The notes: a model not told the origin generated them from the sequence alone. A stretch of DNA of 17,495 bases from CAG-791 sp045117315 (GCA_045117315.1 JBGUNJ010000126.1:1-17495); one strand, 5' to 3'; positions 1-7,469 are shown, counted from the stretch's first letter. A program made the numbers and translations.

Positions 1-171
1 CCGCTTAGGAGTTCGCATGGAACGATGTTGTGGAGTGATGGGAAATGCTATGAAATCCGCTCCAGTGCTGGCTTTTTCACGAGTAGAAAGTCCATCTCGT
101 ACCATCCCATGATGGCTGATATCAGCATGTTTTTCACCGTCCCGTTTGCACATGTGTTAGCAGGACGCTGA
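1..171 (+). CDS. possible C-terminal end of an unidentified protein (partial)
   Basis: Frame 1 is open from the first base to a TGA at 169-171, giving 56 residues that end in VLAGR. No family is recognised. The opposite strand also has an open stretch here, ending at a TAG at 48-50, so the strand is not certain. If real, this gene converges on the ABC-3C operon. It may equally be decayed sequence at the edge of the element; the flanking repeat at 181-262 begins just after it. Confidence 0.22.
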   Translation, partial: PLRSSHGTMLWSDGKCYEIRSSAGFFTSRKSISYHPMMADISMFFTVPFAHVLAGR

Positions 172-180
172 AAAAAGTTT

Positions 181-262
181 GACGGTCGCTTTTCCGTTTT
201 GTATCACCAGGTGATGGGAATTATGCTCCGATGATATGTAATCTTTTCTAGTAAAACACACA
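181..262. repeat. diverged direct repeat, copy A (downstream of the ABC-3C operon)
   Basis: This segment aligns by eye with 3969-4046, in the same orientation. Shared blocks are GACG, TTCC-TTT, TATCACC, a long GATGATATGTA block, TCTTTCT (one T longer here) and AAAAC-CA. It contains a small perfect inverted repeat ATCACC-A-GGTGAT (203-215). The two copies bracket the whole three-gene ABC-3C operon. It may be a module boundary or a duplicated leader region. Confidence 0.55.
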
Positions 263-276
263 TCTATTATTCACAA

Positions 277-2232
277 TCATTCTTCATCATCATGGTTCTC
301 TTCTGGGACAATCTCTGTCTCCTCATACCAATCAACCGGTACAAGTTTTTTGCCTGTATTCTTCCAGTCTTCAATGGTTTCTTCTCTGAAATCGTCGTTA
401 TCCAACCTGGCGTGGTCAACAACAATAACCTGCATTTTCCCATTCATTTCGGCAACTCGTGCTCTAATGAATGCAAAAATCTTTGTGACTGCCTGGACAT
501 CCATATCTTCATCAGCTGTAGATCCTTCCGGAAAGTACACCTGAGAAGGCTGATCTAAGAACAAGAAATTCGGAACAGGCCGTTCGTTATTTATAAAATA
601 CTTGTGCAGACCAAACATAGTAATCAAATGAGATCCCAGCCAGTTTGATCCGCTCCCCATTTCTTTCAGAGGAATAGGTCGTCCATGATCAACAACAACC
701 GTTACCCTGCCCATATCCAACCTATACGGAGAGCCTGCATACTCCATTTCCAGCTCATTCGCCCAGGTAGTCATATCGTTTTGAATTACTGAAAGGGCAG
801 AGGAAACCCGATCTTTTACAGAATCATTGCTAAGAATAGCATCAATCTCTGCAATCCTATCCTTCAACACCTTTATTTTCTTTTTTACATCAGCTGTATC
901 GTCAGCCAATTGAACGTTTTCAAGCCAATAGCTAATACGACCAAAAACTTTGGCACGCCTACCATTCAAATCGCGGATGCGATCCGCATCCTCCATTTGA
1001 TTGTATGTTCCTTCAATCTCAGCTCTGATTACCGCTATTTCGTCTTTTATGCCGCTTTTCTTTGCTTCCTGCTGATCTATAAATCGCCTCAACTGTGGCC
1101 GTTCCTTTTCAACACGACTAATTGACTGATCAAGCGATCGTATTGATTCTTTAAGTTTTGTAACTCCAGGTGGTTCAGGATTGATATCTCCAGAACAAAG
1201 GGGACATTTCCCGGGGCTAAAATCAAGTTTCTCAAAGAGCCCAATTGACTCTAACCTGACTTTCTGATGCTCCAGCTCACCTCTAAAACCAGATGCATCC
1301 GCCAAATAAGAACGTGCCTCACTTATGCTATCCTGAAGGTCACAAAGTTCATCTTCTTTTTCCTTTAATTGTGTCTGAAGGGCAGAAAGGCGATCCATTG
1401 AGCCTGTAGGCACACTCTGTGTTACTAAATGTATCTGTTTAAGCGCTTCGTAAAGGGCATCAAAATCCGTTTTATCAATGTCATCAACATCCTGAATCAA
1501 ACCAACTGCTTCAGCTTCAATTAAAAGGGCTATTGCCTTTTCTGAGCCAATCCCGCTGATAGCCTCCGCTTCTTCTATCTGCCTTTTTAAAATCCTCAGT
1601 TCTCGATCCTTTGTACGTTTTTCTGTGGCCAGCAGAACCGCCTCTTCACTAACAGCACCCAGGAAATATGGCAAGGTATCCCTGATCGCATTAGTGATAG
1701 GTAAGCCTTCACTTTGTCTATGAAATAAATAGTTCCTGGCTGTAACTTCATCTTGACTCTGAAAGCAGCAAAAAAGAGCATGTCGGATGTTAGCTTCCAA
1801 CGGATCGCGACTTTCATCATCTTCTGGCATATGAATATTTTCTGAAATTCCAATCTGCTTTGTTAAAAGTTTCTCTATGCCTTCAACATTTGTATTTGAT
1901 GAAAAATCAGCTTTTTCAGGAGACCTGATATCTGTCCCCACTTCGTAATAACAAAATGATGTGGTTTGCCTGCCTGGATCAGGATTTTTTCGTGCTACAA
2001 ATATTTTGTTCGTGTTAAATTGAAGAAGCAAACCATACCAGGCTACATTATCACGAACAATTCCAACAGCAATGTTACAACTACTTCCACCCATGCAATA
2101 CTCAATAATATCGCCGACGGCAGACTTTCCAGCTTTTGATTCACCTGGTATGATGTTCACTTTTCCCGGTTTAAATGACAGTGTACGTTTTTGTCCGTTC
2201 TTCCCATATAGAACCAATTCCAGGATCTGCAT
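277..2232 (-). CDS. ABC-3C system ATPase, SMC/Rad50-like (DUF3732 type)
   Basis: This is a 651-residue SMC/Rad50-like ABC ATPase, predicted to be the energy-using and sensing component of an ABC three-component conflict system. Walker A is GESKAGKS (residues 30-37). Long charged stretches around 200-340 and 360-475 look like coiled coil, with a CPLC zinc-hook-like motif between them (343-346). An ABC signature-like MGSGSN lies near 525-530, Walker B FLFLDQPS near 556-563, and an H-loop-like VDH near 605-607. The FLFLDQPSQVYFP stretch is characteristic of DUF3732 proteins. I chose the ATG at 2230-2232: it overlaps the previous stop (TGATG) and has GGGGGTGAG about 5 bases upstream. A longer frame from 2253 would overlap the previous gene by 22 bases. 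No clear terminator hairpin with a T run follows. The nucleotide-binding motifs look intact; the defence role is inferred from family and context. Confidence 0.88.
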   Translation of the reverse strand: MQILELVLYGKNGQKRTLSFKPGKVNIIPGESKAGKSAVGDIIEYCMGGSSCNIAVGIVRDNVAWYGLLLQFNTNKIFVARKNPDPGRQTTSFCYYEVGTDIRSPEKADFSSNTNVEGIEKLLTKQIGISENIHMPEDDESRDPLEANIRHALFCCFQSQDEVTARNYLFHRQSEGLPITNAIRDTLPYFLGAVSEEAVLLATEKRTKDRELRILKRQIEEAEAISGIGSEKAIALLIEAEAVGLIQDVDDIDKTDFDALYEALKQIHLVTQSVPTGSMDRLSALQTQLKEKEDELCDLQDSISEARSYLADASGFRGELEHQKVRLESIGLFEKLDFSPGKCPLCSGDINPEPPGVTKLKESIRSLDQSISRVEKERPQLRRFIDQQEAKKSGIKDEIAVIRAEIEGTYNQMEDADRIRDLNGRRAKVFGRISYWLENVQLADDTADVKKKIKVLKDRIAEIDAILSNDSVKDRVSSALSVIQNDMTTWANELEMEYAGSPYRLDMGRVTVVVDHGRPIPLKEMGSGSNWLGSHLITMFGLHKYFINNERPVPNFLFLDQPSQVYFPEGSTADEDMDVQAVTKIFAFIRARVAEMNGKMQVIVVDHARLDNDDFREETIEDWKNTGKKLVPVDWYEETEIVPEENHDDEE

Positions 2233-2720
2233 CACGGTCTCACCCCCAAACATGTGTATATTATTTCAACTTTTCCCGTACCTGCAAACCATCGTCCTAC
2301 ATGTTCGGCTTTTTGTAAGCACTCCGCTACTTCTACATCTGTATGCTTTGTTTTGCTGAGTGTTCCAGCCGTTAGCACTTTGGATAATTCCCCGTTGTCA
2401 TTCAAACTGATATAACCAGCCTGCATCATAAACTCGAGGGCTTCATTTGTAATTTCTACTAAATCCCTGGCACGTTTTCCAAAATTGTAAATCAATTCTT
2501 GATGCCTCTGTACCCAATTAGTTAACTGCGTCCGGCTATTTATCTCTGTTCGTATCTGCCGTGGTAGAACCAAAGGCAAGACCAAATAGATAAGCGGGAA
2601 TGGAAAATCTCTTTTTGTAATTCTCTGATATTCAGAAACAGTTCCGTAAATCACTCTCCCACAAAATGCAGGGTTGAGGAGATACTTTACTTCGTCTGGC
2701 CTATAATCCCACACTCTCAT
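2232..2720 (-). CDS. ABC-3C system middle component (MC3/DUF6521-like)
   Basis: This 162-residue protein has no catalytic motif and no membrane segment. Its start (YRPDEVKYLLNPAFCG) and the hydrophobic run PFPLIYLVLPLVLP followed by an R-rich segment match the small middle component of ABC three-component systems, in the family I associate with DUF6521/MC3, which usually accompanies DUF3732-type ATPases. Middle components are thought to link the ATPase to the effector. The ATG overlaps the effector stop by four bases and its own stop overlaps the ATPase start, so all three proteins are probably made from one message by coupled translation. The family number is from memory and less certain than the role. 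Confidence 0.8.
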   Translation of the reverse strand: MRVWDYRPDEVKYLLNPAFCGRVIYGTVSEYQRITKRDFPFPLIYLVLPLVLPRQIRTEINSRTQLTNWVQRHQELIYNFGKRARDLVEITNEALEFMMQAGYISLNDNGELSKVLTAGTLSKTKHTDVEVAECLQKAEHVGRWFAGTGKVEIIYTCLGVRP

Positions 2721-3898
2721 TGTTCATCGACTCCTTCCAGAAGATGCTTAAGCTTTTCAAAGAAGTCTATATGCCAACCAACAATTAAGTTGTTTGCGAG
2801 TCGATGATACGTCCCCTTCATAACGTAAGAAGCATCAACACGAGATCGAATCCGGATGTCACGATCCATTACTCGATGGTATAACTCTTTGCCTGCTTTT
2901 ATTTTCTCCTGCTCTGTGGGATTCTCATAGTCTTTTAGATCCTCCTCCATATCTGCAAATGCATGTTCCCACGCATCTTTTAAACGATATTCATATGTGT
3001 CCAATTCATTGGCAAATACAAGTCCCTGCCGAAGCCAACTAGAACGTTGCATTGATGCTTTATAATAGTCTTGAAGAGCAATACGCAGCGACCTACTCTT
3101 GTATTGAAGGAGCCGAAGCTGTTCGAGAAATATTCTGTCTTTTGGATCCAATTCTGCTTCTTCTATTTCATCCAAATCCCAAAATTCGATAGGGAGATTG
3201 TCATCACCATACTGACGTGTTATTTCATAAATCTTAGAATGCAGCTGCTTTTGGGTGGTTATAGTGGGATTAGTAGAGGACAATGCTTGAACAGATTCCT
3301 GAAACCACCAACCTTCAATACGCTCGGTAGCCATTGAAACATGTTCCGGCTTGCATGAATATTTAATCTGTTTCTGAATATCTTTTTCAACATTCACAAT
3401 ATCACTGGCAGAGGAGATAATCTTCACCCTCTTTACCAAGTTCATTAAAACGTTTTTATCTGCCTGATTGAATCTTTTATAATAATTAGCATTTGTCTTA
3501 TTCGTGCTATCTTCGGTAGCGGCTTTAAGCCGATCATATGCCTTCTGATACTTTTGGTTTTGAATGGCTTCAGCAGCTGAATTGGCTGGAACACCAGCTG
3601 TCGTTATGATTACAAAATCCGTGTGATCAAGCAAAGAGATGTCTGCTGATATCGCATCAAACCACACATTCAGAGTTCGCCACAAATCTGTAGAAACATC
3701 TGTAAGACTAGCTGGGGTTGTATGATGCTTAGCCTGAATAAGCTGAACAGGCGTACCCTCTTTGTCGAAAGCGATGTCATCAAATTTCTCAATAGATATC
3801 TGGTAACTCGGATCATCACTGCTCATCAGGAGGTTCAGAGCATAACGCACCTGATACAGGTATCCAAGCATTTGACCTGCCGCATTGTGTGATACCAT
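2717..3898 (-). CDS. ABC-3C system effector with REase-like N-terminus
   Basis: This 393-residue protein is the first gene of the operon. The N-terminus (GQMLGYLYQVRYALNLL, residues 8-24) followed by IEKFDDIAFD (36-45) and LIQAKHH (53-59) resembles the DUF4297/Cap4-like restriction endonuclease fold, where an E/D-rich strand is followed by QxK. E37, D40, D41, Q55 and K57 are candidate active-site residues. The rest is largely helical (LRLLQYKSRSLRIALQDYYKAS and onward to the end) and fits an ABC-3C C-terminal domain that couples the effector to the ATPase; I cannot assign its numbered family. The ATG at 3896-3898 is preceded by AGGAGGGAG. The expected role is nucleic-acid cleavage on activation, which is an inference from the motif. 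Confidence 0.78.
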   Translation of the reverse strand: MVSHNAAGQMLGYLYQVRYALNLLMSSDDPSYQISIEKFDDIAFDKEGTPVQLIQAKHHTTPASLTDVSTDLWRTLNVWFDAISADISLLDHTDFVIITTAGVPANSAAEAIQNQKYQKAYDRLKAATEDSTNKTNANYYKRFNQADKNVLMNLVKRVKIISSASDIVNVEKDIQKQIKYSCKPEHVSMATERIEGWWFQESVQALSSTNPTITTQKQLHSKIYEITRQYGDDNLPIEFWDLDEIEEAELDPKDRIFLEQLRLLQYKSRSLRIALQDYYKASMQRSSWLRQGLVFANELDTYEYRLKDAWEHAFADMEEDLKDYENPTEQEKIKAGKELYHRVMDRDIRIRSRVDASYVMKGTYHRLANNLIVGWHIDFFEKLKHLLEGVDEQ

Positions 3899-3947
3899 GA
3901 TCTCCCTCCTTTCCTACTCATACCTCGACGACAACCTTCTCTTCTGA

Positions 3948-3964
3948 AGTGCAGTGGCTGCACT
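3948..3964. repeat. inverted repeat in the effector leader
   Basis: AGTGCAG and CTGCACT form a perfect 7-bp inverted repeat around TGG, about 50 bases upstream of the ABC-3C effector start and downstream of the proposed promoter. It could be an operator or a small 5'-UTR hairpin. Nothing here separates the two. Confidence 0.4.
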
Positions 3965-3968
3965 CCAG

Positions 3969-4046
3969 ACGTAAAATTCCATTTCATATCACCGGTCAGT
4001 GAAACTTTGGCGGATGATATGTATTCTTTCTGGCAAAACGCAAAAC
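3969..4046. repeat. diverged direct repeat, copy B (upstream of the ABC-3C operon)
   Basis: This is the second copy of the segment at 181-262, sharing TATCACC, GATGATATGTA, TCTTTCT and AAAAC-CA blocks. It overlaps the proposed promoter of the ABC-3C operon and, at its right end, the left arm of the palindrome at 4034-4074. Confidence 0.55.
4014..4043 (-). promoter_or_regulatory. candidate promoter of the ABC-3C operon
   Basis: Read leftward, TTGCGT (4038-4043) and TATCAT (4014-4019) are 18 bp apart, each 4 of 6 matches or better to the consensus. The -35 box lies inside the left arm of the CAAAACGCAAAA palindrome, so a factor binding the palindrome would contact the promoter. The predicted 5' leader is about 110 bases. 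Confidence 0.4.
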
Positions 4047-4074
4047 TGCTCAAATAATGGGCTTTTGCGTTTTG
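4034..4074. repeat. palindromic repeat downstream of the AAA/DUF4143 gene
   Basis: CAAAACGCAAAA (4034-4045) and TTTTGCGTTTTG (4063-4074) are perfect 12-bp inverted arms around 17 bases, starting five bases after the DUF4143 stop codon. Nearly the same segment, in the same orientation, lies upstream of that gene at 5328-5366. It could act as a weak terminator, but only a short T run follows in the leftward direction. Confidence 0.7.
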
Positions 4075-4078
4075 ATAA

Positions 4079-5299
4079 TCAAACTGTTTCCAAAGCCTGT
4101 TCATTCAGCAGGAAATCAAACAAATGCATCATCTGATATCCGTTCTCAAGATTCGACAGTGGATTACGATCCATAGTTATCAGGATTTTCTTATATCCAT
4201 CATCCAACAGACGAAACGCCGATACTTCCCGCTCTTTTACTGCTTCATCCTGTATGGTGTAAGAAACCTGTATGTAGTATCTCTTTCCGCTAAGATCCTT
4301 TGCAACAAAATCAATTTCTTTTTCCCGGTTCTTCCCAATGTCAACAATATATCCCCGCCGAAGCAGCTCCAGATATACCAGATTTTCAATAATGTGCGTG
4401 ATCTCGATCTGTCTGTAATGAATAGCCGCATTACGAAGTCCCATGTCAGCCGCATAATACTTATTCTGCGTCTTTAAATATTCCTTTCCCTTTATGTCAT
4501 ACCGGTCAGCCCTATAAAAGAGGAAAGCATCGCAAATATGGCTTAGATATCTGCTGATCGTTTCATTGTCCACCGACTTAAAGCCATTCGTCTTCAAAGT
4601 ATTGGCAATCTTATTCGTGGAAACATATGCTCCAATAGAAGAGCAGAGAAGCTCTATCAAGGCAATAAACAAGGCTTCATTGCGAATATCATAGCGTTCG
4701 ATCATATCCCTGGTAACCACCGTGTTTACCATCATGTCCAGATAAGATCTCTTTTCCTGTTCTTCTATCTCGCGAACGGCATAAGGCAATCCGCCAAACC
4801 GCACGTACTCATCAAACGCATCCATTTTATCGATCTGCCTAAATGAAAGAAACTCGGCAAACGATAATGGAAATACTTTGATCTCAATGCCACGGCCACG
4901 AAAGATCGTGTTGATATCATGTGATAGCAGCTTGGAATTGGAGCCGGTAATGTATACATCTGTATTGAATTCAGCCTTGATCGAGTTGACTACTTCTTCA
5001 AATCCCTCCACAAGCTGAATTTCATCCAGGAACACATAATATAACTCCTCATCCCGGATAGCCTCTGCTACGAAATGATAAAGAGCATCCCCATCCCTGA
5101 GTGCTTCCCATTTTTTCAGATCAAGCGAAACCTTGATGATATGATCTGAAGGAACGCCATCAGCCAGGAGATAGTCATAGTATATCTCATTCAAAAGAAC
5201 CGACTTTCCGCACCTGCGGATGCCGGTAATAACTTTCACAATGTCCTTTTTCCTATATCGAATGAGCTTTTCGAGAAGCAGATCTCTTTTGATATACAT
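4079..5299 (-). CDS. AAA+ ATPase of the AAA_14/DUF4143 family
   Basis: This is a full-length 406-residue member of the abundant AAA_14-DUF4143 family (COG1373). Walker A is GIRRCGKS (26-33), Walker B is VFLDE (89-93), and YITGSNSKLL (116-125) and the arginines of FRGRG (133-137) are the usual sensor region. The C-terminal DUF4143 part has HIIENLVYLEL (302-312), EIDFV (328-332) and YYIQVSY (341-347), a nuclease-like PD-(D/E)xK arrangement in which the usual lysine position is not clear. The cellular role of the family is not established. The ATG at 5297-5299 follows GAGGTGATAAAAGG. The gene has its own promoter and is bracketed by two copies of a palindromic repeat, so it looks like an independent module between the ABC-3C operon and the integrase. 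Confidence 0.9.
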   Translation of the reverse strand: MYIKRDLLLEKLIRYRKKDIVKVITGIRRCGKSVLLNEIYYDYLLADGVPSDHIIKVSLDLKKWEALRDGDALYHFVAEAIRDEELYYVFLDEIQLVEGFEEVVNSIKAEFNTDVYITGSNSKLLSHDINTIFRGRGIEIKVFPLSFAEFLSFRQIDKMDAFDEYVRFGGLPYAVREIEEQEKRSYLDMMVNTVVTRDMIERYDIRNEALFIALIELLCSSIGAYVSTNKIANTLKTNGFKSVDNETISRYLSHICDAFLFYRADRYDIKGKEYLKTQNKYYAADMGLRNAAIHYRQIEITHIIENLVYLELLRRGYIVDIGKNREKEIDFVAKDLSGKRYYIQVSYTIQDEAVKEREVSAFRLLDDGYKKILITMDRNPLSNLENGYQMMHLFDFLLNEQALETV

Positions 5300-5322
5300 C
5301 CTTTTATCACCTCACTGCTTAT

Positions 5323-5351
5323 AATATAAACGCAAAACTTCAAAAAATCAA
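5323..5351 (-). promoter_or_regulatory. promoter of the AAA/DUF4143 gene
   Basis: Read leftward, TTGATT (5346-5351) and TATATT (5323-5328) have the ideal 17-bp spacing. The 12-bp arms of the overlapping palindrome lie immediately upstream of the -35 box and across the spacer, which is the usual geometry of a repressor site. Confidence 0.65.
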
Positions 5352-5364
5352 TAGTTTTGCGTTT
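5328..5364. repeat. palindromic repeat / probable operator upstream of the AAA/DUF4143 gene
   Basis: AAACGCAAAACT (5328-5339) and AGTTTTGCGTTT (5353-5364) are perfect 12-bp inverted arms around 13 bases. The segment shares AAACGCAAAACT, a TCAAA-AAT centre and TTTTGCGTTTTGATA with the copy at 4034-4074, so it is both palindromic and directly repeated around the gene. Confidence 0.75.
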
Positions 5365-5374
5365 TGATAGAAGA

Positions 5375-5427
5375 TAGAAAAAGAGGGCAGAACACTCACA
5401 AATTTCTCTGTGAGCATTCTGCCCTCT
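5375..5427 (-). terminator. intrinsic terminator of the integrase operon
   Basis: Arms 5382-5400 and 5409-5427 pair over 19 positions around an 8-base loop. The two positions that mismatch in plus-strand RNA become G-U wobbles in the minus-strand transcript, and a run of five T (5378-5382) follows in that direction. This sets the direction as leftward, ending the integrase message. Confidence 0.85.
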
Positions 5428-5452
5428 GTCGATCAGCACATTGAAGCTGTTC

Positions 5453-5472
5453 TACATACTGTGGCGTATGTA
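5453..5472. other. inverted repeat just beyond the integrase stop, possible attachment core
   Basis: TACATAC (5453-5459) and GTATGTA (5466-5472) are perfect inverted 7-mers around a 6-base spacer, seven bases past the integrase stop codon. Tyrosine integrases recombine at short inverted core sites around a 6-8 base crossover, and in Tn916-like elements int lies near one end. No second copy is visible in the window, so this is only a candidate. Confidence 0.3.
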
Positions 5473-5478
5473 CTGTAT

Positions 5479-6903
5479 TCATAAACTTGCGGCCAGCGTC
5501 TTCAAAAGCGCTGCCATTTCCGGCTTCTGAAGCAGCTTCATCAGAAGCGCTGCATCTGCCGACGTTTCGTCTGTATTTGTATCAGCCGCTTCTCCAGCCG
5601 TATTAGGGAAAACTGCCTGTTCAGGACCTGCGGTCTCGTTATTTCCGGAGGGATCCTTCTTCCCGGAATAAAACGCTTCCTCCATCCTCTGTGCGTTCAG
5701 GCAGCGGTCATCGTCGATAATGTGCGAATATACATCCGCCACCATTTTCAGCTGTGCATGACCGGAATCGCCCTGCACCGACTTCATATCCCCGCCGTTC
5801 AGCTTCAGCTTATACGTAATGCTGGTATGGCGGATACTGTGAAACACAACCTTCGGGAGATCGTTCTTCCGGATCAGTTCGGAAAAGAGCCTGTTCATGT
5901 GAGAGGATTCGACCGGCCTTCCGTTCGTGGAAGCAAACACAAGACCGTAATCCACATAGTCTTCACCGAACAGTTCCTGAATCTCTTCCTGATCCTTTTT
6001 GTGCTGGACCAGCATCTCTGCCACAGTCCTGGGAAGGAAAATCTTCCGCACGCTGGTTTTGGTCTTCGGCTCTTTCAACACAAGTGTCGTGTTCGTGCTG
6101 CGAATTGCGGGAGGAAACCGGCGAATGACACCCTTATCGCCAAGAGTTTCCATAGAGACCCGGTTGACACGCTGCAGCTCTTTATTGATAAAAATATAGG
6201 ACTGCCCGTTTTCAATACTGGTCTGAGAGATATCAACACAGTCCCATGTCAGACCGAGCAGCTCCCCCATCCGGAGAGTACAGGAGAATGCCAGGTTCAT
6301 ACCGAGCTTCAGATCGTCATTTTCACATAAATCCAAAGCTTTGAACAGCACGTCCGCTGTCCAGATGTCCCGCGGCGTGTGTTCTTCTTTCGGGAGTGTT
6401 GCATGTTCCACCGGATTTCTCGTCATTAGTTCCCATTTGACAGCCTGGTTAAAGGCGTTCCGAAGGAGTTTATGGATCTCCCTTACAATATGCGGGGAAA
6501 CAAATTCGTTCCTTGGGCGCATGTTGTTTGGCACAACGGATCTCACAGACAGCAAATCCCGATAGTATTTATCCATTATCCTCGGTGTGACATCCTCCAG
6601 TTTCATATCCCCGATAATAGGAGATATGTAATTTGAGATCAGGGCTTTTCTTCCCTCATAAGTTGAGATTGCCCAGGTATTTACTCCGTAGATTGCCATA
6701 TATTCCGCCAGAAGATCATTGATCGTCTTCATTGACGGCGCGATGAATTCATTGTTTTCCTGTTTGAACTCCACTTCCAGCTTCCGCTTTTTCGCTTCCG
6801 CCATGGTGTCAAACGATTCCCATTTCTGGCGCTCGTTTCCATTCTCATCCGTATATCGGTAGACAACGGAAAACTTTTTCCGCCGTTTGATGATCGATGC
6901 CAT
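5479..6903 (-). CDS. int: tyrosine recombinase / integrase (Tn916-like ICE family)
   Basis: This 474-residue site-specific recombinase has an N-terminal arm-binding-like region (SIIKRRKKFSVVYRYTDENG), a SAM-like core-binding domain around 60-165, and a catalytic domain with R211 (TLRMGELLGL), a likely beta-hairpin lysine near 283, H355 and R358 (HSIRHT), H382 (SGHAQL) and the nucleophile Y392 (VADVYSHI). All catalytic positions are present. A C-terminal tail of about 70 residues, low in complexity and then helical, follows. I chose the ATG at 6901-6903 because AAGGAGG lies five bases upstream; an extension to 6942 would start inside the excisionase gene. It is the last gene of a mazF-xis-xis-int series and is followed by a strong terminator. 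Confidence 0.93.
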   Translation of the reverse strand: MASIIKRRKKFSVVYRYTDENGNERQKWESFDTMAEAKKRKLEVEFKQENNEFIAPSMKTINDLLAEYMAIYGVNTWAISTYEGRKALISNYISPIIGDMKLEDVTPRIMDKYYRDLLSVRSVVPNNMRPRNEFVSPHIVREIHKLLRNAFNQAVKWELMTRNPVEHATLPKEEHTPRDIWTADVLFKALDLCENDDLKLGMNLAFSCTLRMGELLGLTWDCVDISQTSIENGQSYIFINKELQRVNRVSMETLGDKGVIRRFPPAIRSTNTTLVLKEPKTKTSVRKIFLPRTVAEMLVQHKKDQEEIQELFGEDYVDYGLVFASTNGRPVESSHMNRLFSELIRKNDLPKVVFHSIRHTSITYKLKLNGGDMKSVQGDSGHAQLKMVADVYSHIIDDDRCLNAQRMEEAFYSGKKDPSGNNETAGPEQAVFPNTAGEAADTNTDETSADAALLMKLLQKPEMAALLKTLAASL

Positions 6904-6913
6904 AGAAGCCTCC

Positions 6914-7123
6914 TTACTGCATACCGTGGCTCTCCACGGCATTTACTTTCCTGTAATGCGTCTGGCTTTGATACCATTCCTCAAAGCTATCCACCATGAC
7001 GCGCATCTTGCCTGCAACCATAACCGTTTCAAACCAGCCCTTTTTGATGAGCCAGTAAGAATTGGTCTTCTTAAGTCCCAGCATCCGTCCCATCTCCATG
7101 ACGGACATGCTCTTTTTTCTCAT
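6914..7123 (-). CDS. excisionase-like MerR/HTH_17 DNA-binding protein
   Basis: This small basic protein of 69 residues (72 if the upstream GTG at 7130-7132 is used) carries a winged-helix of the excisionase type: SVMEMGRMLGLKKTNSYWLI is the helix-turn-helix, and MRVMVDSFEEWY is the wing and last helix. Such proteins bend DNA at attachment sites and set the direction of recombination. Its stop codon overlaps the Shine-Dalgarno sequence of the integrase, supporting joint function. The ATG at 7121-7123 is preferred because AAAGGA stands ten bases upstream, whereas the GTG has no suitably spaced site. Confidence 0.75.
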   Translation of the reverse strand: MRKKSMSVMEMGRMLGLKKTNSYWLIKKGWFETVMVAGKMRVMVDSFEEWYQSQTHYRKVNAVESHGMQ

Positions 7124-7191
7124 ATGCCTCACGTCCTTTCTTGGTAAGCGCTTTACCTGCCCCCATTCTATCGAACGCCCGGCTTGTTTTT

Positions 7192-7231
7192 AAGGATGTC
7201 GCCAGCTGAAAAAAGTACCGGCGACATCCTT
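7192..7231. repeat. perfect hairpin between the two excisionase-like genes
   Basis: AAGGATGTCGCC (7192-7203) and GGCGACATCCTT (7220-7231) are perfect 12-bp arms around a 16-base loop containing a run of A (T in the transcript). It starts seven bases after the stop codon of the first excisionase-like gene. No T run follows the stem leftward, so it is not a classical terminator; mRNA processing or protection, or a protein-binding site, is possible. Confidence 0.6.
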
Positions 7232-7238
7232 GACATAT

Positions 7239-7469
7239 TCAGGCCAATGCATCCAGCCATTCATCAAAGCTTTTCTTGGAAACGCGGATACGGCCTCCGA
7301 TCCGGACGCAGTGAAACAGGTTCTGTTTCACCAGGCTGTACGCAGAGGTACGGCAGATCCCCAGGATATCCTGAATCTCATCCACGGTATATGTTCTTTT
7401 ATCATCTCCGCTGCTGACTTCATTCCGTACAGCTTCCTGATTCATTTTTGCGATAACATCTTCAAACAT
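7239..7469 (-). CDS. excisionase-family helix-turn-helix protein
   Basis: This 76-residue protein has an HTH_17 domain: RTYTVDEIQDILGICRTSAY (positions 25-44) with a LVKQNLFHCVRIGGRIRVS wing and a final SFDEWLDAL helix. It is a second excisionase-like protein in the same operon and is not a close copy of the next one. The ATG overlaps the end of the toxin gene by eight bases and is preceded by AGGAGG nine bases away. It is probably the directionality factor or the operon regulator. Confidence 0.8.
   Translation of the reverse strand: MFEDVIAKMNQEAVRNEVSSGDDKRTYTVDEIQDILGICRTSAYSLVKQNLFHCVRIGGRIRVSKKSFDEWLDALA

Noticed and set aside
3835..4104. Minus-strand 89-codon frame over the DUF4143-effector gap
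   Set aside because: It overlaps the stop of one gene, a palindrome, the promoter and the start of the effector; it has no family resemblance.
5722..6330. Plus-strand open frame of 202 codons
   Set aside because: It lies opposite the integrase catalytic domain, whose motifs are intact.
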